Shown here: positions 17,129-25,282 of the stretch, piece after piece
Layout: every line of letters starts with the position of its first letter
Position numbering within the stretch: the first letter of the stretch is position 1
Assembly (NCBI RefSeq): GCF_011304355.1
Contig: NZ_CP049888.1
Location: 1,426,001 to 1,490,000, forward strand
DNA length: 64,000 nt
Direction: 5' to 3'
From: Weissella coleopterorum
Lineage (GTDB): Bacteria; Bacillota; Bacilli; Lactobacillales; Lactobacillaceae
Notes under the pieces: model-generated
Databases searched by the model: none
What the model saw: only the letters and a program-made list of their open reading frames with translations
What the model was told of the DNA's origin: nothing
Program-made: the position numbers and the translations under genes

Positions 17129-17507
17129 ATTTAATTTTTCCGGTATACTTGCTCATACCACCCTTTAAGACGACAATATCCGTATAACCTTCTTTTTTAA
17201 GTTTTCGTGCAATCCGCTCAGCTGCTTGATTATCAGCATCCACAAAATAGACCGGCTTATCGCGTCGAATAGCTGAGGTATTCTGTAACAAATATTGCAT
17301 CGGAATATTACGCGCACCTAAAACATGCTTACTTTTAAAATCAGCTGCATCCCGCAAATCAATAATTTGACCATTGCGGCTTTGTTGCTCAAATTCATCA
17401 CTATCCAATAAAGTTGCCTTACGCTTCAATGAGAAAACCGTCCAATAACGGAGTCCAAAGGTCAAAACTAAATAAACAACAATAATCGCAATTATCGTAT
17501 ACCACAT
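17127..17507 (-). CDS. Membrane-anchored rhodanese-like protein lacking the catalytic cysteine
   Basis: 126 residues with an N-terminal membrane helix (about residues 2-21, ending TFGLRYW) followed by a single rhodanese domain (about 35-125: IIDLRDAADFKSKHVLGARN, later DIVVLKGGM). In active rhodaneses the loop after the central strand carries a Cys (CxxGxR-like). Here the corresponding loop reads VYFVDADNQAAERI, so the nucleophile appears to be absent. Sulfur transfer is therefore unlikely, and a binding or scaffold role is more plausible. The gene family occurs beside glk/yqgQ and miaA in LAB, which matches here. Confidence 0.8.
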   Translation of the reverse strand: MWYTIIAIIVVYLVLTFGLRYWTVFSLKRKATLLDSDEFEQQSRNGQIIDLRDAADFKSKHVLGARNIPMQYLLQNTSAIRRDKPVYFVDADNQAAERIARKLKKEGYTDIVVLKGGMSKYTGKIK

Positions 17508-17574
17508 AAAAAAATCCCTCTAAATTTCTAATAGATTATATTAATAATTTTAGCATAAAATAGGCAAACATAAT

Positions 17575-18084
17575 CTAATCTTTTTGGGCAATTAATTGTG
17601 GCTCTCCGGTTATTCGATACTTTTGATATGCATCATAGACTGCTTGACCAGCAAAGGTTAATTTAATTTCAGCAATTTCGGTCGGAGTCATCCAACGTTT
17701 AGCATCAATTTCAGTTTCATCAATTGTTGCCGATTCTGCTTGCACAATTGACGTCAAAAATATATTAGTAAAGAGCTGAGTTTCATCACCATTCGGATAT
17801 TTAGCCCGATAACCAGGCCCAGAAATTGAGCCAATTAATTGAAGATCTTCAGGCTGTACAATCACTCCCGCTTCTTCTTCTGCTTCGCGAACCGCATTAT
17901 CAGCCCAAGCCATCTCAGGTTCAACATAACCACCTGGAAAAGACCAACCATTGAAATCTCGATTGTAGACTAGCATCAATTTTCCAGCTTGTTCAATGAT
18001 AATATCAATTGTTGGCATGACTAGCTTGAAATCATGACCAATATACTCTCTAATTTTAGCAATGTACGAATCTTGATACGGCAT
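17575..18084 (-). CDS. Nudix hydrolase
   Basis: Hydrolyses a nucleoside diphosphate linked to another moiety; the substrate is unknown. Of 169 residues, the Nudix box spans about 61-85 (FPGGYVEPEMAWADNAVREA, then EEEAGV). The REAEEEAG core is intact. The first conserved glutamate of the box is displaced by one position (VEPEM where VEPGE is usual), a mild deviation that may affect metal binding. It ends in a short polar tail. It is transcribed leftward between the secreted NlpC/P60 gene and the rhodanese-like gene, probably as its own unit. Confidence 0.85.
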   Translation of the reverse strand: MPYQDSYIAKIREYIGHDFKLVMPTIDIIIEQAGKLMLVYNRDFNGWSFPGGYVEPEMAWADNAVREAEEEAGVIVQPEDLQLIGSISGPGYRAKYPNGDETQLFTNIFLTSIVQAESATIDETEIDAKRWMTPTEIAEIKLTFAGQAVYDAYQKYRITGEPQLIAQKD

Positions 18085-18119
18085 TAGTTTCTCCTAACAT
18101 TTAATTGGTAACAAAAAAT

Positions 18120-18156
18120 AAAAAACTCATAACTAGTTGTATAGTCACGAGTTTTA
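18120..18156 (-). terminator. Rho-independent terminator after the NlpC/P60 gene
   Basis: The minus-strand stem AAAACTCGTGACTA / TAGTTATGAGTTTT has a few non-canonical pairs and a TTTTTATTTT tail, directly beyond the stop codon. Confidence 0.75.
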
Positions 18157-18164
18157 ATTAATTT

Positions 18165-20051
18165 TTAGCGCAATGTTCCTGCAAAGCTTGGCATCCAGCT
18201 AGCTGTAAGTGTTTGTACCCGAACAACATCACCAGGTTGCGGTGCAGCAATAAATTGGTTGTTTCCAAGATAGATCCCTACGTGATAAGTGGCCCCGGGT
18301 GTTCCCCAGAACAAGAGATCACCAGGCTGTGCCGCCGCAACTGAAATACTTGTTGTCGCATTTTCTTGTGCAACCGTGTAAGCTGGGAAATTCGAAGTCA
18401 TTCCTGAGTGGTTATATACCCAAGCCGTGAATCCAGAGCAATCTAATCCTGATGATGGTGTGTGCCCACCCCATACATAAGGAATTCCAACTAATGACAT
18501 TGCAACATCATACCATGAACCTTGGTTTTGGCTATTATTATCTGTTGCTGTATCATTGCTGGTTTCACCAGCATTATTATCAGTGGCTTGATTATTATTA
18601 GCTTCCGGACGACCGTTATTAACCCAATCATTATATTCTGAGACCGTCATGTAGCCATCACCATTGGCGTCAGCGTTCGCATTGTATTGCAAATCAGCTA
18701 CATTAGTTCCATCAACTGCTGTGTTCGCATTTGCAGTTGCATCGTTATCGTTCTTTGATGCTGTTGCACTCTCATCAGTAGTGTTTGTATCAGTATTTGC
18801 CTCTGGACGACCATTATTCACCCAGTTATTGTATTCTGAAACCGTCATGTAGCCATCACCATCAGTATCAGCATTGGCATTATACTGTAAGTCAGCTACG
18901 TTAGTTCCATCAACTGCTGTATTTGCATTTGCGGTTGCATCGTTATCGTTATTTGATGCTGTTGCATTATCTTCAGTAGCTGTTGTTGTATCGTTATTTG
19001 CCTCTGGACGACCATTATTCACCCAGTTATTGTATTCTGAAACCGTCATATAGCCATCACCATCAGTATCAGCATTGGCATTATACTGTAGGTCAGCTAC
19101 ATTAGTTCCATCAACTGCTGTGTTCGCATTTGCGGTTGCATCGTTATCGTTCTTTGATGCTGTCGCATTATCTTCAGTAGCTGTTGTTGTTGTATCGTTA
19201 TTTGCCTCTGGACGACCATTATTCACCCAATTATTGTATTCTGAAACCGTCATGTAGCCATCACCATCAGTATCAGCATTGGCATTATACTGTAGGTCAG
19301 CCGCATTAGTTCCATCAGCTGCTACATTTGCAGTTGCGCTTGCATCGTTATTTGATGCTGTCGTGTTATTCTCAGTAGTTGTTGTATCGTTATTTGATGT
19401 TGCCGCATTATCTTCAGTGGTTGTTGTATCAGTATTTACCGCTGGACGACCATTGTTCACCCAGTTGTTATATTCTGAAACCGTCATGTAGCCATCACTA
19501 TTAGTATCAGCATTGGCATTATATTGTAAGTCAGCCACATTAGTGCCATCAACAACAGCATTAGTATCACTCTTAGTGCTAGTTGCTGTGGCTTCAACAG
19601 TCTCAGTGACTGATGTTGCAGCCACTTGACGACCATCATTGACCCAGGCATTATATTCTGAAACCGTCATGAAGTGATCGCTGTTCGTGTCAGCATTAGC
19701 ATTATACTTAAGATCAGAAATCTTAGTCCCATCTACGGCAACATTTTCATTTTCTGATAATTGTAAGCTTTGACCAACAATGATCATGTTTTTGTTAGTG
19801 ATGCCGTTTAACTTTACTAAGTCATCCAAAGCAACATTATTAGCCTTGGCAATCTTAGTTAAAGTGTCACCTGCTTGAATTTTATATGTATTAACTGTTT
19901 TTCCCAAATTTTTAACAGCTGATTGTGTGTCATCGGCATTAACCGCATGTTCATTTTGGTTAACTTGAACAAACGTTCCAGCAGTTACAGCTGCTGCGGC
20001 GACAAACATTTTACCTGTATTTGATAGTTTAACATTTTCTAAATTCGACAT
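18165..20051 (-). CDS. Secreted LysM - six EF-hand-like repeats - NlpC/P60 peptidoglycan hydrolase
   Basis: Predicted cell-wall hydrolase (D,L-endopeptidase type) of 628 residues. Residues about 1-39 form a signal peptide (KMFVAAAAVTAGTFVQV core, cleavage near VNA-DD). One LysM domain (about 54-98, YKIQAGDTLTKIAKANNVAL) binds peptidoglycan. Residues 107 to about 500 hold six copies of a module with the EF-hand-type loop DTDGDGYMTVSEY, separated by Thr/Asn/Asp-rich linkers. The C-terminal NlpC/P60 domain (about 515-628) has the catalytic Cys in LDCSGFTAW and His in YHVGIYLG. The calcium-loop repeats between binding and catalytic domains are the unusual part. It is a single gene with a 400-nt upstream region and its own terminator. 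Catalysis is likely; the role of the repeats is inferred. Confidence 0.9.
   Translation of the reverse strand: MSNLENVKLSNTGKMFVAAAAVTAGTFVQVNQNEHAVNADDTQSAVKNLGKTVNTYKIQAGDTLTKIAKANNVALDDLVKLNGITNKNMIIVGQSLQLSENENVAVDGTKISDLKYNANADTNSDHFMTVSEYNAWVNDGRQVAATSVTETVEATATSTKSDTNAVVDGTNVADLQYNANADTNSDGYMTVSEYNNWVNNGRPAVNTDTTTTEDNAATSNNDTTTTENNTTASNNDASATANVAADGTNAADLQYNANADTDGDGYMTVSEYNNWVNNGRPEANNDTTTTATEDNATASKNDNDATANANTAVDGTNVADLQYNANADTDGDGYMTVSEYNNWVNNGRPEANNDTTTATEDNATASNNDNDATANANTAVDGTNVADLQYNANADTDGDGYMTVSEYNNWVNNGRPEANTDTNTTDESATASKNDNDATANANTAVDGTNVADLQYNANADANGDGYMTVSEYNDWVNNGRPEANNNQATDNNAGETSNDTATDNNSQNQGSWYDVAMSLVGIPYVWGGHTPSSGLDCSGFTAWVYNHSGMTSNFPAYTVAQENATTSISVAAAQPGDLLFWGTPGATYHVGIYLGNNQFIAAPQPGDVVRVQTLTASWMPSFAGTLR
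18598..19736 (-). repeat. Six in-frame tandem repeats encoding EF-hand-like modules
   Basis: The consensus module is DGTNVADLQYNANAD followed by TDGDGYMTVSEYNNWVNNGR, linked by T/N/D/A-rich spacers. Copies 3 to 6 are nearly identical at DNA level with a unit of about 200 bp. Copy 1 (DTNSDHFMTVSEY, NDGRQ) is the most divergent, and copy 2 has NSDG. This gradient suggests expansion by recent duplication, with copy number likely to vary between strains. Confidence 0.92.
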
Positions 20052-20404
20052 TCTGGTACCTCTTCGAGTATATTTGCTGTGGTGAACCTACTATCATAAA
20101 CGGGCTCACTTACTAATATTGTTCAATAAAACTACTTAAAACACGTTGGCAATAAATGTAAAAAAATAAATTTCACAGTTTTTGATCATAACAATTATTA
20201 TCGCATGTTCCCACTTTTTTTCAATTACAGAACTATCTAAATCGCGATTAAAAAGTGGTTTAACGCCTGTTTGATCCAGTTTTAGGCAACTGTTAAATTT
20301 CTTTTATTTTTACGTTAAGTAAATTTTAACATCTTTTTACTTTCTTTACCATCTTAAAGAAAATTTAATATTTATAATTTCATAAATGTGGTACAGAATT
20401 ATTC
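20052..20404. other. Gene-free upstream region of the NlpC/P60 gene
   Basis: About 350 nt with no credible ORF. It is AT-rich, with several short direct and inverted AT-rich words such as TTTAACA/TGTTAAA, and presumably holds the NlpC/P60 promoter and a long leader. I found no confident promoter pair or named operator in it. Confidence 0.4.
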
Positions 20405-20447
20405 GAAAGAAAAGAGATTTCCCAAGTCATTTGGAAGATCTCTTTCT
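20405..20447 (-). terminator. Rho-independent terminator after glk
   Basis: The minus-strand stem AAAGAGATCTTCC / GGGAAATCTCTTT has one bulge and a TTCTTTC tail, just beyond the glk stop. Confidence 0.7.
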
Positions 20448-20465
20448 TTTTAAATTTATTTGATT

Positions 20466-21431
20466 TTATGCTTGTTTCGATAATAGACCTGCACCATAAA
20501 CTCCTGCATCATTTCCCAAAACAGCTAATTTAATTTCCGTGTGTTCACGCACTGGTTGGAACGCAAACTTCATGAAATTAGTTTTGATACGTTCTAATAA
20601 GTAGGGACCTGCTGCAGAGACTCCTCCACCAATCACAACAGCTGATGGGTTTAAGGTGTTTGCTAAATTGGCAGAGGCATAGCCAAGATAAAATGCAACT
20701 TGGTCGACAACCTCATTGGCAAGATAATCACCATCTTTTGCAAGGTCGAAAACAATTTTAGATGTCACTTCCGCTCCATCATCAATCATCCCCTTTAATT
20801 CTGAATTTCCAGCGTATGATTCAGCTAAGTCTTGTGCTAAATGCACAACTCCCGTGGCTGAAGCGTATTGTTCTAAACAACCATGATTCCCACATGTACA
20901 AAGATATCCATCTGGCTTAACAACAATATGACCCACTTCACCAGCAGTTCCATTCGCACCGTGCATCAAGCGACCATCATTGATAATTCCACCACCAACA
21001 CCTGTTCCAAGAGTAATGAAAACCACTTCTTGTGCATTTTCGCCAGCCCCGCGCCATTGCTCACCTAACGCAGCTGAATTAGCATCATTATCAATCGTCA
21101 AAGGTAACCCTGTTCCTTTTTCAATTTCGGCCTTAACTGGAATTGGTGTTTCTTTCCAATTTAAATTATATGCTGCTCGAACGGTTCCATTTTGGTAATC
21201 AACCGTTCCAGGTGTTCCCATTCCAATTCCAATTATGCGTTCTTTTGGTAATTCATATAAATCTAGATGATGATTAATTGATTCAATAATGTCAGGCACA
21301 ATATGTTGACCATCATCTAATACATTTGTCCGAATTGACCACTTCTGTTGGATTTCTCCCCCAGACGTCATAATAGCGAATTTAATCGTAGTTCCACCTA
21401 AATCAACACCAATTAATTTATCTTTTTGCAT
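20466..21431 (-). CDS. glk: ROK-family glucokinase
   Basis: Phosphorylates glucose with ATP at entry to glycolysis. I take the ATG at 21431 (MQKDKLIGVDLGGTTIKFAI), preceded by GGGGGAG; an in-frame ATG 45 nt upstream has no better site. That gives 321 residues. The ATP motif is VDLGGTTIKF, the glucose-binding part includes ENDANSAALGEQWRG-like IDNDANSAALGE, and the ROK zinc motif is CTCGNHGCLEQYAS. It lies upstream of yqgQ-type genes as in other lactobacilli (yqgQ, then glk). A near-consensus cre site lies between its probable -10 and its ribosome binding site. Confidence 0.95.
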   Translation of the reverse strand: MQKDKLIGVDLGGTTIKFAIMTSGGEIQQKWSIRTNVLDDGQHIVPDIIESINHHLDLYELPKERIIGIGMGTPGTVDYQNGTVRAAYNLNWKETPIPVKAEIEKGTGLPLTIDNDANSAALGEQWRGAGENAQEVVFITLGTGVGGGIINDGRLMHGANGTAGEVGHIVVKPDGYLCTCGNHGCLEQYASATGVVHLAQDLAESYAGNSELKGMIDDGAEVTSKIVFDLAKDGDYLANEVVDQVAFYLGYASANLANTLNPSAVVIGGGVSAAGPYLLERIKTNFMKFAFQPVREHTEIKLAVLGNDAGVYGAGLLSKQA

Positions 21432-21457
21432 CTTAAATACTCCCCCACAAGCTTCAA

Positions 21458-21471
21458 TGTATGCGTTTTCA
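21458..21471. promoter_or_regulatory. Candidate catabolite-responsive element upstream of glk
   Basis: TGTATGCGTTTTCA (plus strand) matches the cre consensus TGWAANCGNTNWCA at 13 of 14 positions. It sits between the probable -10 (TACAAT on the minus strand) and the glk start, where CcpA would act as a roadblock. Confidence 0.5.
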
Positions 21472-21523
21472 ATCAACCTTTATATTGTACTAGAACAGGA
21501 TAATAAAAGTCAATGAAAGCGGT

Positions 21524-21739
21524 TTAACTCTTTTTTAATTCCAATCGATGTTCACGTTCTAAGACTAACTTCGCTCGTAAATATAAGTCGTTATCAATCA
21601 AATCAGCTTTGGCCAAATTATCAACTTCAATGGCAGCTAACTCCAAATCCCATAAACGTTCACCTACATGAATGTAAATATCATATACTTTGAGTAAATT
21701 CAATACATCTTTAAAGGTTTGCATTGGTCGTTTTTCCAT
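21524..21739 (-). CDS. yqgQ: YqgQ family small protein (DUF910)
   Basis: A small cytosolic helical protein of unknown function, with distant similarity to RNA-binding helical bundles in its fold class. From the ATG at 21739 (MEKRPMQTFKDVLNLLKVYD) it has 71 residues; GAGGTG lies directly upstream, so the in-frame ATG 12 nt earlier is rejected. The YIHVGERLWDLELAAIEVDN core and the LIDNDLYLRAKLVLEREHR end are typical of the family. It sits between the 5-formyl-THF cyclo-ligase and glk genes, its usual place in Firmicutes, and is probably cotranscribed with glk. Confidence 0.9.
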   Translation of the reverse strand: MEKRPMQTFKDVLNLLKVYDIYIHVGERLWDLELAAIEVDNLAKADLIDNDLYLRAKLVLEREHRLELKKS

Positions 21740-21817
21740 TTTGCACCTCATTACTTTGAATGTTTTTAAATTCTCACTTACCAGCGATGACCCAGCAATA
21801 TCTTACCACAATATAAT

Positions 21818-22369
21818 TTATTCGGGTGCTAATTTTATAACTTGATCCATGCCTTGATCTGTCACTTCAACATCCCAATCTGCTTTCAGTTTCCAATTAA
21901 GTTCAATGGTCACGCCTAACCGATAGCCTAAACTTCGTTCTAAGTAACGATCATAATAACCACCGCCAAAACCAATTCGTTGTCCATCAGCACTGAAGAA
22001 TAAACCTGGTACAACAAAAAAATCAATTGCATTAGGTGCTATGACTGTCCCTTCCACTGGTTCTAAAATTCCAAATTTGCTTTTAGAATAGATTGTCTCT
22101 GGCGTAATCGCAATAAATTCCATCATCGTTTTCGTTTTAACCCTAGGTACAACAACTGTTTTATGCTGTTGTAAGGCAATTTGAATTAATAAATTGGTTG
22201 GAATTTCAAAAGCCTGTGACACGGGTAATGCCACTACTTGACTAAGTTTCCATTTCTCTAATCGAGCAACCGCTTTTGGCAACTGTAACATCAATGCGGC
22301 TCTTTGCTTTGTGGTTAATTGTCTTAAGTTTTCTAACGCTTGACGTCTAAGCATTCTTTTATCTAACAT
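21818..22369 (-). CDS. 5-formyltetrahydrofolate cyclo-ligase
   Basis: Converts 5-formyl-THF to 5,10-methenyl-THF with ATP, salvaging folate. From the ATG at 22369 (MLDKRMLRRQALENLRQL), preceded by GGAGGA, it has 183 residues, a normal length. The basic N-terminal helix, the VPRVKTKTMMEF strand and the conserved C-terminal GQRIGFGGGYYDRYL motif (ATP/folate site) are present. It precedes yqgQ and glk on the same strand and is probably in one transcript with them. The alternative upstream ATG would bury the ribosome site. Confidence 0.93.
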   Translation of the reverse strand: MLDKRMLRRQALENLRQLTTKQRAALMLQLPKAVARLEKWKLSQVVALPVSQAFEIPTNLLIQIALQQHKTVVVPRVKTKTMMEFIAITPETIYSKSKFGILEPVEGTVIAPNAIDFFVVPGLFFSADGQRIGFGGGYYDRYLERSLGYRLGVTIELNWKLKADWDVEVTDQGMDQVIKLAPE

Positions 22370-22432
22370 CGATGCTCCTCCCACTTATCAACACTTCTAC
22401 CCGATTTGACGGTGTCAGTTTCAAATTTTTAA

Positions 22433-22474
22433 AATAAAATCCCTGATTCGTTAACAAACAAATCAAGGATTTAC
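22433..22474 (-). terminator. Rho-independent terminator after the PBP2 gene
   Basis: The minus-strand stem AAATCCTTGATTTG / CGAATCAGGGATTT has two G-U pairs and a TTATTTT tail, about 20 nt beyond the stop. Confidence 0.75.
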
Positions 22475-22495
22475 CAATTTGATTTTTACACCAAC

Positions 22496-24523
22496 TTATT
22501 GAGCATTTTCAACATCTTTCCAATAAGCTTCCCAGATTTTTTTAGTAAATTCTGATGAAATTCCATCTTGAGATTGATTTGAAATTCCCGGAATCACAAT
22601 CGCAATTGCTACATCCCGATTTGGCACAAATGAAATTCCAGTTGAACTATAAGTTTGTTGCCCCTTGGTGAAGGTTTCTGCCGTTCCCGTCTTGGCATAG
22701 ATACCAGGTTTGACATCTTTCAAAGTAGACCCCGTCACGTAAGGTCCGGAACCATTAACCACCAAATTCATTCCGTTCCAAATCACTTCGCGCTCGGATG
22801 CACTCCAACCCACAGTACCTAATACTTTCGTTGGAATCGTTGTCTGCAACTGATCAATCGCAGAATTTTGTTGTCTTTGTGAAATCGATCCAACCACGTG
22901 CGGTTGAACACGATAACCACCATTAGCGATGGTAGCGGCATACTGAGCTAATTGAATGGGCGTAAACGTATCATACTGTCCGAAAGCTTCATCTAAGGCA
23001 TTACCACTATGGCTACCATCCGTTGATCCCTTAATTCCGGTCGTTTCACCAGGTAAATCAATTCCCGTTTTAACCCCCAGCCCGAAGCGAGCAAAGCCAT
23101 TTCGCATTTTTTGCCATACATCATGATCTAAGTTACCTAAAGTCATATTTGGATAATAATTTAAGCCACCCATCTTCAGCATCATCTGCATCACGTATGA
23201 ATTTGAAGAATTTTGTAGCGCCGTTTCAGCTGTTAATGGGACCGAACCATCTTGGTTAAACCAAGATGATTTTTTCGCCGTTCCGGCAATTTGGATCGGT
23301 ACATCATTAATCGCATTATTCTGGGCACTAATCACATTATTCATCATACTAGTCGTAATCATGGCTGGTTTGACCACTGAACCTACAACTTGGGCCCGAT
23401 TAATATTTCCCAATGCATCTGAAGTCAATTTACCGTCATCATTATCCCGATGAACTCCTGCCATTCCGTAAATACCACCAGTTTTAGGATTAATCGCTAC
23501 AGCGTATGCCCCCTCAGTCAACCCTCCAGGAATATTATCTTCCAAGATCTTTTGCAAATCTTCTTGGAATTTAGCATTAATTGTTAGGTTCAAGTTTGAT
23601 CCGGCCTGACCATTTTGAACCACCGTTCGTTTAGACGTGCTGCTACCAACAGAAACAATCTTTTTACTTCCGCTTAGCGCTGATTCATAGAATTGTTCCA
23701 AATATGATGTTCCCACACTATCATCACGGCTATAGCCTTGTGCTAACAGGGTGTTAACTTCTGATTCAGGTAATCCTGACTTTGAATTAGAGACAGAGCC
23801 AATAATCGAACTCATTCCGTCACCACTTGGATATTCACGTGTGTAAAAGATTCCGACCTTAACTCCGGGCATCTTGGACTGCCGTTCACCAATGTTAGCA
23901 ATTTCTTCATCGGTGACATCATTTGTCTTCAAATACACCGTTGATAAAGCATATGCACCTGACATTTTTTGATAAAGCATAGCATTATTTTTTTGTTGGT
24001 CAGTTAATGGGAAATCACTTTCATGCTTCATAACATATTTAGTAACTTGACGCATCCACGCATCCGAACCATAGGTAGCTAAATTTTGAATAGAATCGCC
24101 AACCTTTTTAGCTCGCTTCTGATCTAACACATAATACGTTGCATAATTTGTAGGCGATAATTGATCAGTATCAATTTTTAAATACTTTCCCGTCTCATTT
24201 GCAACACGATACATCTCCGCCTCGTCAATACTCTTTGGCTTCCGATAAGTAATTGCTTGGGTTCCTTTATTATCCACAATTACTTTCCCCGTATCGTCAT
24301 AAATACGCCCACGTTGTACCCGTTCCTTTTCTAAACTTTTCGAACTAGAATATATTTCCTCTTTAAAACTAGCTTGTTTGCGAATTTGCAAATTTGCCAG
24401 CTGCAAGCCTAGTAAAACCAACAGCAAAATTACAATTCCTAACAAGACATTTAAACGTACTGGAATACGCGTCAATGAATTGGGGGCCCGTCGATTTTTC
24501 TTTTTTCGTCTTGGCTGTTGCAT
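22496..24523 (-). CDS. Class B penicillin-binding protein (PBP2 transpeptidase)
   Basis: Cross-links peptidoglycan, acting with a SEDS glycosyltransferase in elongation. The 675 residues comprise a basic cytosolic tail, one membrane anchor (about 24-46, VLLGIVILLLVLLGLQLANL), a dimerisation/pedestal domain (about 60-300) and a transpeptidase domain (about 320-675). Active-site motifs are S-V-V-K at 382-385, S-S-N at 439-441 and KTGTAET near 611. The VQRGRIYDDTGKVI motif is typical of PBP2b/PbpA. It is monocistronic, with AAGGTG before the ATG. Whether it serves the side wall or the septum cannot be settled here. Confidence 0.93.
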   Translation of the reverse strand: MQQPRRKKKNRRAPNSLTRIPVRLNVLLGIVILLLVLLGLQLANLQIRKQASFKEEIYSSSKSLEKERVQRGRIYDDTGKVIVDNKGTQAITYRKPKSIDEAEMYRVANETGKYLKIDTDQLSPTNYATYYVLDQKRAKKVGDSIQNLATYGSDAWMRQVTKYVMKHESDFPLTDQQKNNAMLYQKMSGAYALSTVYLKTNDVTDEEIANIGERQSKMPGVKVGIFYTREYPSGDGMSSIIGSVSNSKSGLPESEVNTLLAQGYSRDDSVGTSYLEQFYESALSGSKKIVSVGSSTSKRTVVQNGQAGSNLNLTINAKFQEDLQKILEDNIPGGLTEGAYAVAINPKTGGIYGMAGVHRDNDDGKLTSDALGNINRAQVVGSVVKPAMITTSMMNNVISAQNNAINDVPIQIAGTAKKSSWFNQDGSVPLTAETALQNSSNSYVMQMMLKMGGLNYYPNMTLGNLDHDVWQKMRNGFARFGLGVKTGIDLPGETTGIKGSTDGSHSGNALDEAFGQYDTFTPIQLAQYAATIANGGYRVQPHVVGSISQRQQNSAIDQLQTTIPTKVLGTVGWSASEREVIWNGMNLVVNGSGPYVTGSTLKDVKPGIYAKTGTAETFTKGQQTYSSTGISFVPNRDVAIAIVIPGISNQSQDGISSEFTKKIWEAYWKDVENAQ

Positions 24524-24635
24524 TCGTCACACCTTAATTTCCAATTATTTATTTAATTTTATTCTATCACATTCTACATCGACAATTAATAAAAACTACT
24601 TGTTTAATTATACAAGCTTTCCATTAAATTAAACA

Positions 24636-24681
24636 AAAATAAGTTTTTTAAAATCAGCTATTGCTCATCTTAAAAAACTTA
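24636..24681 (-). terminator. Rho-independent terminator after greA
   Basis: AAGTTTTTTAA / TTAAAAAACTT form an 11-bp stem around an 18-nt loop, followed by ATTTTTG on the minus strand. Confidence 0.7.
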
Positions 24682-24704
24682 CCACTGGATTTGATTATTA
24701 ATTT

Positions 24705-25187
24705 TTAAGCTAATGTAACTGAAATAATTTTAACTTCAAAAGAGAAACCATTTTCAGTCGTAATTTGGACCGTATCTCCAACTTTATGACCGATTAACGC
24801 TTTTCCAATCGGTGATTCATTTGATATCTTACCTGCATCTGGATCAGCTTCAATTGAACCTACAATTGCATAAGATTCTGGCGTATCCCCTTCTTCTTGG
24901 AAGGTTACCGTCTTTCCCACCGAAACTTCATCTGTGGCAATTGAGCTAGAATCAATCACTTCAGCATTATCTAACATATTCTGCAAAGATTTGATTTGTC
25001 CTTCAACGAAGGCCTGTTCATCTTTAGCGGATTGATATTCTGAATTTTCAGAAAGATCACCGTGCGAACGAGCCTCTTGAATTGCTGCTGTAATTTCGCC
25101 ACGCCGAACTGTAATTAATTCATCTAATTCTGCTTCTAATTTTTGCTTTCCCGCAAGTGTCATTGGGTATGTTTTCTCATCTGCCAT
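24705..25187 (-). CDS. greA: Transcription elongation factor GreA
   Basis: Stimulates cleavage of backtracked RNA by RNA polymerase. I place the start at the ATG at 25187 ([20 protein letters not shown]) after GGGGG; the frame is open for 33 more codons upstream but without family similarity. The 160 residues include the N-terminal coiled-coil hairpin with the acidic tip ([20 protein letters not shown]) and the C-terminal FKBP-like domain ([18 protein letters not shown]). It follows mltG in many LAB; here the yfhO-like gene lies between them. Confidence 0.96.
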   Translation of the reverse strand: MADEKTYPMTLAGKQKLEAELDELITVRRGEITAAIQEARSHGDLSENSEYQSAKDEQAFVEGQIKSLQNMLDNAEVIDSSSIATDEVSVGKTVTFQEEGDTPESYAIVGSIEADPDAGKISNESPIGKALIGHKVGDTVQITTENGFSFEVKIISVTLA

Positions 25188-25282
25188 AATTGGCCCCCTA
25201 AATAATTTATATAATTTTAAGTCATGGCTTTTGCCATTCAAACTAAAAATCAAGATACCACGATCTGAATTAGTTGTAAAGA

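Noticed and set aside
18664-19491. Several plus-strand open frames with repeated hydrophobic segments antisense to the NlpC/P60 gene
   Set aside because: They are mirror images of the tandem repeats in another frame, recurring with the repeat unit and lacking ribosome sites.
18598-19736. Regularly spaced repeats that could be mistaken for a CRISPR array
   Set aside because: The unit is about 200 bp, in frame, and codes for protein modules; there are no short repeats with unique spacers, and no cas genes.
20230-20345. Possible WalR-type motif (TGTTAAA-like words) upstream of the NlpC/P60 gene
   Set aside because: The two half-sites do not have the consensus spacing and the region is rich in similar AT words.
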